This document shows positions 35,751 through 44,688 of a stretch of DNA of 64,000 nt, in pieces. How positions within the stretch are numbered: position 1 is the first letter of the stretch; each line of letters begins with the position of its first letter. This stretch comes from Pedobacter hiemivivus (lineage in GTDB: Bacteria > Bacteroidota > Bacteroidia > Sphingobacteriales > Sphingobacteriaceae), in assembly GCF_004331685.1 (NCBI RefSeq), contig NZ_SJSM01000007.1, forward strand, positions 124,001-188,000, in the 5' to 3' direction. The notes below the pieces were generated by a model. The model ran no database searches. It worked only from the letters and a program-made list of their open reading frames with translations, and was not told where the DNA came from. Made by a program: the position numbers and the translations under genes.

Positions 35751-37430
35751 ATGAAATCCATCATATGGTCGAGGAAACCAAATTTCCTCATAATGCTGCT
35801 TGTTATTGTGTCTTTCGCAGCATGTAGAAAATCTAAAGTAGAGCCAGAACAGGCTCCCGCTGTTGTACCTCTAGTTCTTGGTCCAAATACTAAACAAACG
35901 CCTACAACAGATAGAACGTTCCTTACAAACGATTCATTGTTTCTGTATGCCCAGCAAATCTACTTCTGGAATGATGCATTGCCTTCTTATGATGCCTTTG
36001 ATCCAAGAAGGTATAAAACATCGCCAGACATTAATGGGTATAATCAAGAGCTTTTTGACATTACCAGGTTTAAAATAAATCCATCAACAGGAAAACCTTA
36101 CGAGTATAGTTCCACTAATCCGTCAAGTACAAAGTATTCCTATATAAATGATATTTTATCAAATAATCCACAGCCAATTAGCAGTACTCCAGGGGCCGAG
36201 GCTGCGGTAGATTTGGCAGGAAATGGAAATGATATTGGTATTCGTGCGGTTTTTTATTTAACAAGCAATGTTGCTCCCAGGCCTTACTTATTATTTGTTA
36301 CGGCAGTATACCCGGGCTCTCCGGCAGATAAAGCAGGCGTAAAACGCGGCTGGGTAATTAAAACGGTGAATGGCGCTTCAATAGGCGCTAGTTACGACAG
36401 TGAGGCTAGTAACGTTCTGGCATCGATGGATGCGTCATCAGTAACGCTTACTGGTAATAATTACGCGGATAATGCGCCTTTTAATTTAGCATTAACTAAA
36501 GCATCCTATAAAAGTAGCCCTGTATATGCTTCAAAGGTGATCATTAAATCTGGAAGAAAAATAGGCTACTTGTCTTATGCAAGATTTTCTGCATTGACTA
36601 ATTTTGATACGCCAAGTGATCTGAGCTTAGACCCTGTTTTTGCTGATTTTGCCACACAAGGTGTTACAGACTTAATTATTGATCTAAGGTATAACGGTGG
36701 GGGATATATAGAATCGGCGACTTATCTTGCCAATTTAATTTCACCTCCAAGTTTATCAGGAAAGAAAATGTATACCGAAATCTATAATTCTACCATGCAA
36801 AGTGGTAAGGCGACAATTCTGGCCAAACAACCATTGCTAGATGCTGCAGGAAAGATACGGTATAGGAATGGTGTAATGTTAACCTATGCAGATCTCGATT
36901 ATTCTTCAACAGCAGCGGTTAATAACACCTATTTTAATAAAAAAGGAAGTGTGAATGGCGTAAATAATGTCGTGTTTATCGTTTCTGGAAGTACCGCATC
37001 AGCAAGTGAATTACTAATCAATTCGTTGAAGCCCTATCTTAATGTAAAGTTAGTAGGTACTACTACTTACGGAAAGCCGGTAGGCTTTTTTCCAATTGTT
37101 CTTCAGAATAGGTATGAAGTGTTTATGTCTCTTTTTGAGACCCGAAACTCGAATAATGAAGGCGGCTATTATAGCGGGATGGTTCCTGATGTGACAAGTA
37201 CTAATGATACGCCTACTTATCCATTTGGCGATGAACGGGATAGTTACACGGCTTTGGCGCTTAATGTACTTGTGCCAGGAGCGGCAACAGTAGCTTCTAA
37301 TAAAACGAGCTCAGTGGACGCTAGAGGTGTGACTGTGCAAAGTGTACCATTTAACAGTGCAAATTTTATACCCTTAGATCCAAATAGCGAATTTGTAGGG
37401 ATGATTGAAACACGAAAAGGTTTAAAATAA
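35751..37430 (+). CDS. S41 family C-terminal processing peptidase, lipoprotein
   Basis: The 559-residue protein has a signal sequence with a lipobox-like FAAC at about residues 22-25, a PDZ domain (about 165-250; SPADKAGVKRGWVIKTVNG) and an S41 catalytic core. Ser417 in TASASE and Lys442 in TTTYGKPVG are 25 residues apart, the spacing of the Ser/Lys pair in D1 C-terminal processing protease. It should act in the periplasm or on the cell surface; the substrate is unknown. It has its own -7 box and does not overlap its neighbours. Confidence 0.9.
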   Translation: MKSIIWSRKPNFLIMLLVIVSFAACRKSKVEPEQAPAVVPLVLGPNTKQTPTTDRTFLTNDSLFLYAQQIYFWNDALPSYDAFDPRRYKTSPDINGYNQELFDITRFKINPSTGKPYEYSSTNPSSTKYSYINDILSNNPQPISSTPGAEAAVDLAGNGNDIGIRAVFYLTSNVAPRPYLLFVTAVYPGSPADKAGVKRGWVIKTVNGASIGASYDSEASNVLASMDASSVTLTGNNYADNAPFNLALTKASYKSSPVYASKVIIKSGRKIGYLSYARFSALTNFDTPSDLSLDPVFADFATQGVTDLIIDLRYNGGGYIESATYLANLISPPSLSGKKMYTEIYNSTMQSGKATILAKQPLLDAAGKIRYRNGVMLTYADLDYSSTAAVNNTYFNKKGSVNGVNNVVFIVSGSTASASELLINSLKPYLNVKLVGTTTYGKPVGFFPIVLQNRYEVFMSLFETRNSNNEGGYYSGMVPDVTSTNDTPTYPFGDERDSYTALALNVLVPGAATVASNKTSSVDARGVTVQSVPFNSANFIPLDPNSEFVGMIETRKGLK

Positions 37431-37550
37431 TCTCTTCTGAAATATTATTGACACAATTGCATAAATCGCTTTGAAGTGTGATGTTTTTTTGTTTTATTGT
37501 ATTTTAATAGATTAAAAGCACGTTTAGTTAAGATTTTAGCCAATATTATT

Positions 37551-37817
37551 ATGTTAGGGGAATTAATAGAGAAAGAAGCGATAGACATCAGCCAAATCAT
37601 TCATGCTGATCAGAATCATACCGAAGAATTAAGAGATAAATTAAATGCTGCCCAACGATTGGGAAATGAGTTTAAATCTAAGGCAGACATTACATTCAAT
37701 ACCAAAGAAGGACCGAGGACTGTTTCAACAACAGTATGGTCGGTTACAGCAGACTATCTTCAATTGAAAAGCGGAATACATATTCCACTAAACAGTTTGT
37801 TGGATATAGAATTTTAA
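37551..37817 (+). CDS. Small hypothetical protein
   Basis: This is an 88-residue protein, charged and probably soluble, with a helical N-terminal half (LIEKEAIDISQIIHADQNHTEELRDKL) and beta-rich C-terminus (TTVWSVTADYLQLKSGIHIPLNSLLDIEF). The longer frame from TTG 37497 would add 18 residues with no start-like context; ATG 37551 is preferred. The layout resembles short conserved Bacteroidota proteins, but I cannot name a family. It ends 3 bp before the convergent M28 peptidase gene. Confidence 0.6.
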   Translation: MLGELIEKEAIDISQIIHADQNHTEELRDKLNAAQRLGNEFKSKADITFNTKEGPRTVSTTVWSVTADYLQLKSGIHIPLNSLLDIEF

Positions 37818-37820
37818 GTC

Positions 37821-38783
37821 TTATTGTTTTTTCATTTGCAGCTTTTCGCGAAATAGCTGTTGTATATCACGTTCTTTATCGATGTTGTTAATGATCTCTA
37901 GAATAGAGTTGCTGGCATCGATAAAGAACGTTTTATTAATATTCTGATATTCATCACTTGCCTTGTGATAATCTTTATGGTCTTCAACACCAAAATAAAT
38001 AAAAGGAATATTCTTGTCATTAAAAGCCGAATGATCACTCTGGTTGGTCCAATCGTTATGCCCAAGTTTTGGGTCATCATGTCCAAATAACACCTTCAAT
38101 TTAGGGTTGGTAGTATAGAAGTAATTTTTCAATGAGGGGTACTTAAAAGTGCCACAAGCATAAAGCTCTCCTTTATCGTTGTGACTGATCATGTCCATAT
38201 TGATGTTCATGATAATTTTATCCAGTTTTACAGGTGGGTTAGCAACAAATGCTTTAGAACCTTGCAAGCCCATTTCCTCAGCATCAAAAGCAGCGAAAAT
38301 TAAAGTATGATTGGGTTTGTGATCTTTATAATAAGCAGCAAACTTTAGCAACGCAGCAACACCTGAGGCGTTGTCGTCAGCTCCGTTGTAGATTTGGTTG
38401 TTGATGATTCCTATATGGTCATAATGCGCAGAAATGACAATCACCTGGTCACTTTTACCTTCAATATAACCAATCATGTTTTTTCCATTAATAAGGCCTT
38501 TATTGCCATTTTTAAAAGAAAAAGGCTGTTCATAACCAGCTAGCTGAGGGAAGGGTGTTAGGCCTATTGACTTAAGTCTATCAGCGAGATAAACTCTTGC
38601 CATTTCAGCTCCCTTGGTATTCGTTTTACGCCCCTCATAACTGTCAGAAGATAGGATTTCCACATCTTTTAGCAATTGTTGGTCCATAGCAGTTGTGCCA
38701 GTGTTTTTTACTGTACCACAACTCAATAACAACCCTAAGGATATCAGTAGGTAAGTATTCATAGGAGTAAACTTCAGCATCAT
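37821..38783 (-). CDS. M28 family zinc aminopeptidase, lipoprotein
   Basis: The 320-residue protein has a lipobox LLSC near residues 19-22 and an M28 peptidase domain with both zinc ligands and the catalytic acid in order: SAHYDHIG (His, Asp), NGADDNASG (bridging Asp), FDAEEMGLQGS (Glu-Glu), NMDMISH (Asp) and DHSAF (His). It should act as an outer-membrane-bound aminopeptidase in the periplasm. The start used (38783) gives a positively charged n-region; the ATG at 38762 is an alternative with a shorter signal. Confidence 0.9.
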   Translation of the reverse strand: MMLKFTPMNTYLLISLGLLLSCGTVKNTGTTAMDQQLLKDVEILSSDSYEGRKTNTKGAEMARVYLADRLKSIGLTPFPQLAGYEQPFSFKNGNKGLINGKNMIGYIEGKSDQVIVISAHYDHIGIINNQIYNGADDNASGVAALLKFAAYYKDHKPNHTLIFAAFDAEEMGLQGSKAFVANPPVKLDKIIMNINMDMISHNDKGELYACGTFKYPSLKNYFYTTNPKLKVLFGHDDPKLGHNDWTNQSDHSAFNDKNIPFIYFGVEDHKDYHKASDEYQNINKTFFIDASNSILEIINNIDKERDIQQLFREKLQMKKQ

Positions 38784-38907
38784 ATAAAGGTAAATATAGT
38801 TACTGAGAAACAGGTCATCCTTTTTTTGTGAAAACTTAAACTCAACATTGCTGTTTTACATTAGTTCGTTTATAGGGGACGCATTATTGACCATAAAACA
38901 ATTTAAA

Positions 38908-39891
38908 ATGGAATATAGGCATTTAGGGAAATCTGGATTGCAGGTAAGTGCATTGTCTTTAGGTAGTTGGCTTACTTTTGGGCATCAGATTAGTGATAAA
39001 ACTGCAGACGACCTCATGGGGATCGCTTATGATGCTGGGGTTAACTTCTTCGATAATGCAGAGGGATATGCTGCCGGAAAGTCGGAAATCGTAATGGGGA
39101 AGATATTAAAAGCACACAAATGGGAGCGTGAGTCTTTCGTACTTTCCAGTAAAGTCTTTTTTGGAACCGTAGATAAAGGACCAAATAGGGTAGGACTGTC
39201 CCGTAAACACGTCATTGAAGCTTGTAATGGAGCCTTGTCAAGATTACAGGTTGATTACCTGGATCTCTATTTTTGCCACCGTCCGGACAGAAACACACCT
39301 ATAGAGGAAACTGTGTGGGCGATGAATATGCTTTTGCAGCAAGGTAAGATCCTTTATTGGGGAACATCGGAGTGGGATGCCGCTGAGATTATGGAAGCCA
39401 TACGGGTAGCCAAACAGTACAACCTGATTGGGCCTACCATGGAACAACCACAGTATAATTTGATGGAGCGTAATAAACTCGAAAACGAATACTTGTTGTT
39501 GTTTAAAGAATACGGATTGGGAGCTACCGTTTGGTCACCATTGGCTTCTGGATTGCTCTCCGGTAAGTATACAGCTAAGAAAACGAAGGATACCCGGTTG
39601 GAACTGAAAGGGATGGAGTGGTTAAAAGATGCGGTTTTGAATGAAGAAAAGTTAAAGAAGGCAGAACAATTGCAAACTTTAGCTGATGCGCTAGATGTGT
39701 CCTTAGCTAAACTTTCCCTGGCATGGTGCCTTAAAAATCCGCATGTAAGTACTGTTATTTTGGGCGCTTCAAAAACAGAACAGTTGGACGAAAACTTAAC
39801 CGCTTTAGAAGTGTTACCCTTGCTTACCGATGAAGTCATGGATCGTATAGAAGCTATCGTGCAGACCAAACCTAAAATTATACAGTTTTAA
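38908..39891 (+). CDS. Aldo/keto reductase (Kv-beta-like)
   Basis: The 327-residue NADPH-dependent reductase has the AKR catalytic tetrad Asp49, Tyr54, Lys82 and His124 (in FDNAEGYA, SSKV and FCHRPD) and a C-terminal cofactor segment VILGASKTEQLDENL. The pattern is that of potassium-channel beta-subunit-like AKRs (YghZ/Tas group), which often reduce methylglyoxal and similar aldehydes. The open frame begins at 38848, but ATG 38908 fits the MEYRHLGKSG family start. The barrel gene follows by 10 bp. Confidence 0.92.
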   Translation: MEYRHLGKSGLQVSALSLGSWLTFGHQISDKTADDLMGIAYDAGVNFFDNAEGYAAGKSEIVMGKILKAHKWERESFVLSSKVFFGTVDKGPNRVGLSRKHVIEACNGALSRLQVDYLDLYFCHRPDRNTPIEETVWAMNMLLQQGKILYWGTSEWDAAEIMEAIRVAKQYNLIGPTMEQPQYNLMERNKLENEYLLLFKEYGLGATVWSPLASGLLSGKYTAKKTKDTRLELKGMEWLKDAVLNEEKLKKAEQLQTLADALDVSLAKLSLAWCLKNPHVSTVILGASKTEQLDENLTALEVLPLLTDEVMDRIEAIVQTKPKIIQF

Positions 39892-39901
39892 CCTCAAAAA
39901 T

Positions 39902-40519
39902 ATGAACAACAGATTATTCATACTGGTACTTGGCTTAACGCTAAGCAGTTTGGCCTTCCAGCTAAAAGCACAATTACGTGATGAAATGGGGTTTGGTGTT
40001 AGGGCCGGTGTCAATTTAATGAATATGCATCAGATAACATTTGGAAGTCAGGGTTATAAGACAAATGCTGAACTCGGCTTCCAGGTTGGGGTATACGGAG
40101 ATTTGCCAATAGCAAAAAGCCTTACCTTTCTTCCAGAACTGTACTATATTCAGAAAAATGCCAAATTTCAGCAAAATGCAGCTGATAAAGTTAATATGAA
40201 GTTTTCCTATCTGGAGCTTCCTGTGTTAATTGGCTACAAACCTATATCCGACTTAACGTTTTTTATTGGTCCCGAACTTTCATTGCTATTAGCGCAGAAA
40301 ACGACTTTTACGGTGGATGCAGAACAAGTTAATGAGGATACCAGTCTTAAAAATTACCGTAAATTTATTGCTGGAGCAGCAGTAGGGATCGGTTATAACA
40401 TTACCCCTGATGTCAATGTAACTGTAAGGTATTCGACAGATTTTCAAGAAGCACTTACAGATGGGGCGACTAACCTCAAGAATAAAGGCTTTGCCTTATC
40501 TATGGGGTATACTTTTTAA
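39902..40519 (+). CDS. PorT-type small outer-membrane beta-barrel protein
   Basis: This 205-residue protein has a signal peptide (about 1-23, ending LKAQ) and an eight- to ten-stranded barrel with alternating residues, opening with GFGVRAGVNLMNMH and closing in FALSMGYTF, an aromatic final residue for outer-membrane insertion. Members are annotated as porin family/outer membrane beta-barrel proteins of unknown role. It is 10 bp after the aldo/keto reductase gene; the cotranscription is suggested by spacing only. Confidence 0.85.
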   Translation: MNNRLFILVLGLTLSSLAFQLKAQLRDEMGFGVRAGVNLMNMHQITFGSQGYKTNAELGFQVGVYGDLPIAKSLTFLPELYYIQKNAKFQQNAADKVNMKFSYLELPVLIGYKPISDLTFFIGPELSLLLAQKTTFTVDAEQVNEDTSLKNYRKFIAGAAVGIGYNITPDVNVTVRYSTDFQEALTDGATNLKNKGFALSMGYTF

Positions 40520-40541
40520 GCGGGTGATCCTGATCACCCGC
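40520..40541. terminator. Hairpin between convergent genes, weak terminator candidate
   Basis: A near-perfect palindrome GCGGGTGATC (40520-40529) / GATCACCCGC (40532-40541) starts right after the barrel-gene stop and lies 9 bp before the gapdh end. It lacks a T-run on either side, so termination by it is uncertain. Confidence 0.5.
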
Positions 40542-40549
40542 CTATATGC

Positions 40550-41998
40550 TTAATAATAAGTCAGCCTTACTACTCCTGCCATTTTCTTAGCCAGGCGGAT
40601 CACCTGTCTAGTGTAGCCATATTCATTGTCATACCATGCATAAAGCACGATAGACTTATTATCTTTTGCAATAATTGTAGCAGGACCGTCGATAATAGAA
40701 GCATGACTGTTTCCAATTAAATCAGTGCTCACCAACTCATTCGAGATCGAATATTCAATCTGCTCAGTTAAGTCACCAAATAAAGATGCCTGTTTCAATA
40801 TCTCCGAAACCTCCTCTTTTGAGGTTACCTTGTTTAAAGATAGGTTTAATATGGCAAGCGATACATTAGGTGTAGGAACGCGTACTGCATTTCCTGTTAA
40901 TTTGCCACCTAAATGCGGGATCACTTTAGCTACAGCTTTATCTGCACCAGTTTCAGTAATCACCAGGTTTAGCGCTGCCGATCGGCCTCTACGATATTTT
41001 TTATGGTAGTTGTCCAGTAAATTCTGGTCATTCGTATAAGAATGTACCGTTTCAATATGTCCTTTTTCAATACCAAAAGCATCGTCCACTATTTTAAGCA
41101 CAGGAACAATGGCATTTGTAGTACAAGAAGCATTTGATAGAATGGTTTCTTTTTTGAAATCAATGTCACGGTCATTAATACCTGCAACCACGTTAGGGAT
41201 ATCGCCTTTAGCAGGTGCGGTCAATAAAACTTTACTGATGCCCTTAGATTTTAAGTGCTTACCTAAGCCCTCTCGGTCGCGATAAATTCCAGTATTGTCT
41301 ATTAGAAGCGCGTCCTTAATATCATAAGCAGTGTAGTCTACCGATTCCGGTGATTCTGCCTGTATGAAATAAATAGTCTGGCCATTGATGATTAAAGCTT
41401 TGTTCGCAAAATCTTCAACGATGGTACCAGTAAAAGGACCGTGGATGGAATCCGTACGTAATAATTCACCTCTTTTTATCAATTCCTCATCGCTATAACT
41501 ACGGGTTACAATTGCTCTTAAGCGTAGTTGCTCCCCTTTACCAGCTTGCAAGATCAGCTCGCGAGCGGCAATTCTGCCAATACGACCAAAGCCAAATAAA
41601 ACCACATCTTTAGGTTTTAAGCTGATTTTATCTTTACCGATGTGTTTGCTTAATTTGTGGACTACAAAGTCATTAATAGAAGGGTAGTTGTTATTGTCTT
41701 CCAGCCATTCCGAAGCCAGTCGGCCAACGTCCACTCTCGAAGGAGCTAAGTTGCATTTGGCAATAGTAGTGGCTAATTCTAAAGTTTCGTAAATGCTGAT
41801 GTCTTTTCCACTTACTTCTTTTGCATACTGGTGGTGTGCAAGAATCTCGCTGCTGCCTACATCAAATAAAGGTTTTCGGAATAATACCAGTTCAACAGAT
41901 CTGTCGAACCAAAGCTGGCCCACGATATTGATTAATTCAATAGCTTTCTTTTCTTTTTCAATCCAGTTTTGGAACTCGGATTGGTACTTCTTTAACAT
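40550..41998 (-). CDS. Glyceraldehyde-3-phosphate dehydrogenase, long form
   Basis: The 482-residue protein has a canonical GAPDH core (GFGRIGR at 136-142, catalytic Cys292 in SNASCTTN, HSYTNDQNLLDN, WYDNEYGYTRQ) preceded by about 130 extra residues that are mostly helical (IELINIVGQLWFDRSVELVLFRK). Typical GAPDH has about 335 residues, so this is the long bacterial form seen in Bacteroidota. It catalyses G3P to 1,3-bisphosphoglycerate in glycolysis or the reverse. The role of the extension is unknown. A promoter is folded within the rpoD terminator upstream. Confidence 0.9.
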   Translation of the reverse strand: MLKKYQSEFQNWIEKEKKAIELINIVGQLWFDRSVELVLFRKPLFDVGSSEILAHHQYAKEVSGKDISIYETLELATTIAKCNLAPSRVDVGRLASEWLEDNNNYPSINDFVVHKLSKHIGKDKISLKPKDVVLFGFGRIGRIAARELILQAGKGEQLRLRAIVTRSYSDEELIKRGELLRTDSIHGPFTGTIVEDFANKALIINGQTIYFIQAESPESVDYTAYDIKDALLIDNTGIYRDREGLGKHLKSKGISKVLLTAPAKGDIPNVVAGINDRDIDFKKETILSNASCTTNAIVPVLKIVDDAFGIEKGHIETVHSYTNDQNLLDNYHKKYRRGRSAALNLVITETGADKAVAKVIPHLGGKLTGNAVRVPTPNVSLAILNLSLNKVTSKEEVSEILKQASLFGDLTEQIEYSISNELVSTDLIGNSHASIIDGPATIIAKDNKSIVLYAWYDNEYGYTRQVIRLAKKMAGVVRLTYY

Positions 41999-42024
41999 AC
42001 TAGGAAATTTTGGTTAGAATGCTG

Positions 42025-42055
42025 CAAAAGTAAAAAAGATTGAGTGAGTACCCAA
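42025..42055 (-). promoter_or_regulatory. Promoter of the gapdh gene, inside the rpoD terminator
   Basis: On the minus strand TTG (42055-42053) and TACTTTTG (42032-42025) are 20 nt apart, a full match to the Bacteroidota pattern. The -33 element lies in one arm of the terminator stem at 42029-42066 and the -7 element overlaps the other arm and its T-tail. Confidence 0.7.
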
Positions 42056-42066
42056 TCTTTTTTACT
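42029..42066 (-). terminator. Intrinsic terminator of rpoD
   Basis: A perfect 14-bp stem (42029-42042 with 42053-42066) and a 10-nt loop lie 29 bp past the rpoD stop, with a T-run on the minus strand. It overlaps the gapdh promoter. Confidence 0.85.
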
Positions 42067-42094
42067 TATATATTTCTTAAATCTTTTTTACCTA

Positions 42095-42955
42095 TTATCC
42101 AAGGTATGATTTTAATATTTTGCTTCTTGAAGTATGACGTAGACGTTGTAATGCTTTATCTTTAATCTGACGAACACGTTCGCGGGTCAAGTTAAATTTC
42201 TCACCAATCTCTTCTAATGATAATGGGTGGTTTGTACTTAATCCAAAGAATAAAACGATGATTTCACGCTCACGTTCAGTTAAAGTAGACAATGAACGTT
42301 TAATTTCTTCAGAAAGTGACTCATTAATTAAGCTACTATCTGTATTTGGCTCATGATTCTCTAATACATCCAACAAAGTGTTTTCTTCACCTTGTACAAA
42401 AGGAGCATCCATAGATACGTGGCGACCAGAGTTACTTAAAGTATCAGAGATTTTATCAACTGTAGTCTCTAGGATGTCTGCTAATTCTTCAGGAGAAGGC
42501 TCACGCTCAAATTCTTGTTCTAATTTTGAGAATGCCTTACTGATTTTACTTAAAGAGCCTACCTGATTTAATGGTAAACGTACAATACGACTTTGTTCAG
42601 CGATAGCTTGCAAAATAGACTGACGAATCCACCAAACAGCATATGATATAAATTTGAAACCTTTAGTCTCATCAAAACGCTTAGCGGCTTTAATTAAACC
42701 CAGGTTACCTTCATTAATTAAATCTCCTAATGTTAAACCCTGATTTTGATATTGCTTAGCAACTGAAACCACAAAACGTAAGTTAGTCTTTGTTAAGCGT
42801 TCTAATGCAGCTTGATCTCCCTCTCGTATCTTCCTTGCTAATATTACTTCTTCTTCTGCGGTGATTAAATCCACTTTACCAATCTCGTGAAGGTATTTGT
42901 CTAATGATTGACTTTCGCGATTGGTAATTGATTGCGTGATTTTGAGTTGTCTCAT
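42095..42955 (-). CDS. rpoD: Primary RNA polymerase sigma factor
   Basis: This 286-residue sigma-70 has regions 1.2 ([20 protein letters not shown]), 2 ([36 protein letters not shown]), 3 and 4 ([42 protein letters not shown]). It lacks region 1.1 and the large non-conserved domain, as is normal for the housekeeping sigma factor of Bacteroidota, which reads the TTTG / TAnnTTTG promoters seen in this window. It is followed by a strong terminator and by gapdh. Confidence 0.95.
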   Translation of the reverse strand: MRQLKITQSITNRESQSLDKYLHEIGKVDLITAEEEVILARKIREGDQAALERLTKTNLRFVVSVAKQYQNQGLTLGDLINEGNLGLIKAAKRFDETKGFKFISYAVWWIRQSILQAIAEQSRIVRLPLNQVGSLSKISKAFSKLEQEFEREPSPEELADILETTVDKISDTLSNSGRHVSMDAPFVQGEENTLLDVLENHEPNTDSSLINESLSEEIKRSLSTLTEREREIIVLFFGLSTNHPLSLEEIGEKFNLTRERVRQIKDKALQRLRHTSRSKILKSYLG

Positions 42956-42992
42956 TTATATGTTTTGGTACTCGTTATGTGTTTTGAACGTG

Positions 42993-43000
42993 CAAAAGTA
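42993..43000 (-). promoter_or_regulatory. -7 element of rpoD
   Basis: TACTTTTG on the minus strand matches TAnnTTTG, ending 37 nt before the rpoD ATG. No clear -33 TTG is present. Confidence 0.5.
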
Positions 43001-43243
43001 AGAATTTTTAGGGGTTTTTAAAAGATAAATTCCTGAAAATGTTACACTTTACACTAGTAATTTCTATAATATTTATGCAGCAAAAATTATTCCAAAATAC
43101 TTTTGTCAGTGTTTTATTTTTGTCACCTTAAATATGGAAAAATTGGTGATATACAGTACTGTGCATGGATTGATAATTATATGCGGCCGAATAATTTATG
43201 TAACGTTATTGATGGAGTCTATAAAATGAGGAAATACTTGATG
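43001..43243. other. Gene-free gap between rpoD and yegP
   Basis: The full gap between genes is 42956-43299 (344 bp). It holds the rpoD -7 box, the yegP terminator and this AT-rich remainder. A plus-strand frame at 43103-43303 (66 codons) has unlikely composition and lies across the terminator. TACTTTTG (43098-43105) and TATTTTTG (43115-43122) occur on the plus strand without -33 partners. I see nothing else supportable here. Confidence 0.6.
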
Positions 43244-43279
43244 AAAAAAAGAGATTGTACAATTTTGGTACAGTCTCTT
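43244..43279 (-). terminator. Intrinsic terminator of yegP
   Basis: AAGAGATTGTAC (43249-43260) pairs with 43268-43279 (12 bp, one G-T pair) around a 7-nt loop, with a run of seven A on the plus strand, i.e. T7 on the minus strand, 21 bp after the yegP stop. Confidence 0.85.
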
Positions 43280-43299
43280 AAATTCTATCGATTGGGCTA

Positions 43300-43629
43300 T
43301 TAGGTTAAATCTGAAACTTCAGCCTCCGGCGCATTTTTCTTGACAGATTCAATACCATTTTCACGGCTTGATTCATTTTCATACATCTCACTGGTTCCAA
43401 TAACTTGTCCATTACTAGCCTTTAGGTTGAAATAAGGCTTGTCGTTGGTTGAAGTTTTTCTTTCGAATTTACTGTCATCCTTTGAGTTTCTTTTAACTGA
43501 CTCTATGCCATTCTGACAAGCGCCTTTACTGGTATAGCCTTCGCTGGTTAAAATAACCTGACCATTACCAGCTTTTAGATCGAACTGGAAATCCCCATTT
43601 TTTCTTGTCTTGATTTCAAATTTACCCAT
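43300..43629 (-). CDS. YegP family protein with two DUF1508 repeats
   Basis: The 109-residue protein is two tandem DUF1508 units, FEIKTRKNGDFQFDLKAGNGQVILTSEGY...NGIESVKRN (about 4-47) and FERKTSTNDKPYFNLKASNGQVIGTSEMY...NGIESVKKN (about 55-99). This is the YegP fold, of unknown function, often expressed under stress. It is probably monocistronic with its own terminator. Confidence 0.93.
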   Translation of the reverse strand: MGKFEIKTRKNGDFQFDLKAGNGQVILTSEGYTSKGACQNGIESVKRNSKDDSKFERKTSTNDKPYFNLKASNGQVIGTSEMYENESSRENGIESVKKNAPEAEVSDLT

Positions 43630-43711
43630 AATTTTTTCTTTCTTAGTTTTTATTTAGGTTGACTTTATAACCTAATTTATGAAAAACAAATATTAAAGAG
43701 AAAAGATTTGG

Positions 43712-44551
43712 TTAAATGCTATTTAAATCAAAAGTGCGGTCAAGCCTGATGCCTTTTTCTGTATGCTGTAAAGTACAACATTCATTAACTGGATCATGCT
43801 CCAGGTATAAAATGTATTGTTTGTCAGTCGCTTCCTGTAAGAAAGCCTTTTTCTCCTTCAGTGTTTGTAAAGGAAACATGTCATAGGCCATTACATAGGG
43901 TAGGGGTATATGTCCAACCGAAGGTAAAAGGTCGGCCATGTAAACAATAGTCTTATCTTTATACTGTATTTGCGGCAGCATCATCGCATCGGTATGTCCA
44001 TAAGCAAAACGGATATTTATCCCTTCGTGAAATTCTACGCCGTCTTTATCGGCAACAAATCTAAGCTGTCCACTTTCCTGTATCGGTAAAATATTCTCTC
44101 TTAAAAACGAAGCTTTCTCTCTGTCATTCGGATTTAGAGCCCAATCCCAATGTTGAGCATTGCTCCAATAAAAAGCATTTTTAAAAGCAGGACGAAGTCT
44201 GTTGTCAATTCTAACTATTGAACCACCGCAATGGTCAAAATGTAAGTGTGTTAAAAATACATCCGTAATGTCATCCCTGCTAAAACCTTTTGCAGCTAAT
44301 GATTTATCTAGTGTATCATCACCATGCAAATAATAATGCCCTAAAAACTTCTCATCCTGTTTGTCACCAATTCCATTGTCAATCAATATCAATCGGTCAC
44401 CGTCCTCAATTAACAAGCAACGCATGGCCCAGGTGCATAAATTATTAGCATCTGCTGGATTACTACGTTGCCATATAGATTTTGGTACTACGCCAAACAT
44501 AGCGCCACCATCCAATTTAAACAAGCCAGTATTTATTGTATGTAAATTCAT
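43712..44551 (-). CDS. MBL-fold metallo-hydrolase
   Basis: This 279-residue metallo-beta-lactamase-fold protein has the metal motif THLHFDHCGG (HxHxDH), a later YGHTDAMM histidine, the FNVAD-like YMADLLPS aspartate and a final YLEHDP histidine. The length and pattern resemble lactonase/quinolone-type MBL hydrolases, but no substrate can be given. It is monocistronic by spacing; the purine-rich hairpin lies just upstream. Confidence 0.9.
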   Translation of the reverse strand: MNLHTINTGLFKLDGGAMFGVVPKSIWQRSNPADANNLCTWAMRCLLIEDGDRLILIDNGIGDKQDEKFLGHYYLHGDDTLDKSLAAKGFSRDDITDVFLTHLHFDHCGGSIVRIDNRLRPAFKNAFYWSNAQHWDWALNPNDREKASFLRENILPIQESGQLRFVADKDGVEFHEGINIRFAYGHTDAMMLPQIQYKDKTIVYMADLLPSVGHIPLPYVMAYDMFPLQTLKEKKAFLQEATDKQYILYLEHDPVNECCTLQHTEKGIRLDRTFDLNSI

Positions 44552-44594
44552 GTTTTAGGATTAAAGATTAAGGAACAAAGAGTAAGGATTAAAA

Positions 44595-44667
44595 GAATAA
44601 AGATAAAAAGAAAAGGAGCAAAGATTTGAACATTTAGTCCTTAATCTTTGCTCCTTTATCCTTATTC
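44595..44667. terminator. Long purine-rich hairpin, terminator of lpd
   Basis: AAAGGAGCAAAGATT (44612-44626) pairs perfectly with 44643-44657, and the outer GAATAA / ATCCTTATTC regions (44595-44600, 44658-44667) extend the stem with a 5-nt bulge. On the minus strand it begins 22 bp after the lpd stop and is followed by a T-rich tract. The flanking 44560-44610 sequence is a purine-rich run of GGATTAAAG/AACAAAGAG-like words. Confidence 0.75.
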
Positions 44668-44688
44668 AATATAAGCTTCTTTGCTTAA

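Noticed and set aside
37497..37550. TTG start at 37497 for the small hypothetical gene
   Set aside because: The added residues give no family match and there is no box or ribosome-site cue; ATG 37551 is more natural.
40520..40541. Strong terminator at the barrel/gapdh junction
   Set aside because: The palindrome lacks a T-run on both strands; it is listed only as a weak candidate.
43103..43303. 66-codon plus-strand frame between rpoD and yegP
   Set aside because: It spans the yegP terminator and its start, and the residue composition is not protein-like; no support from context.
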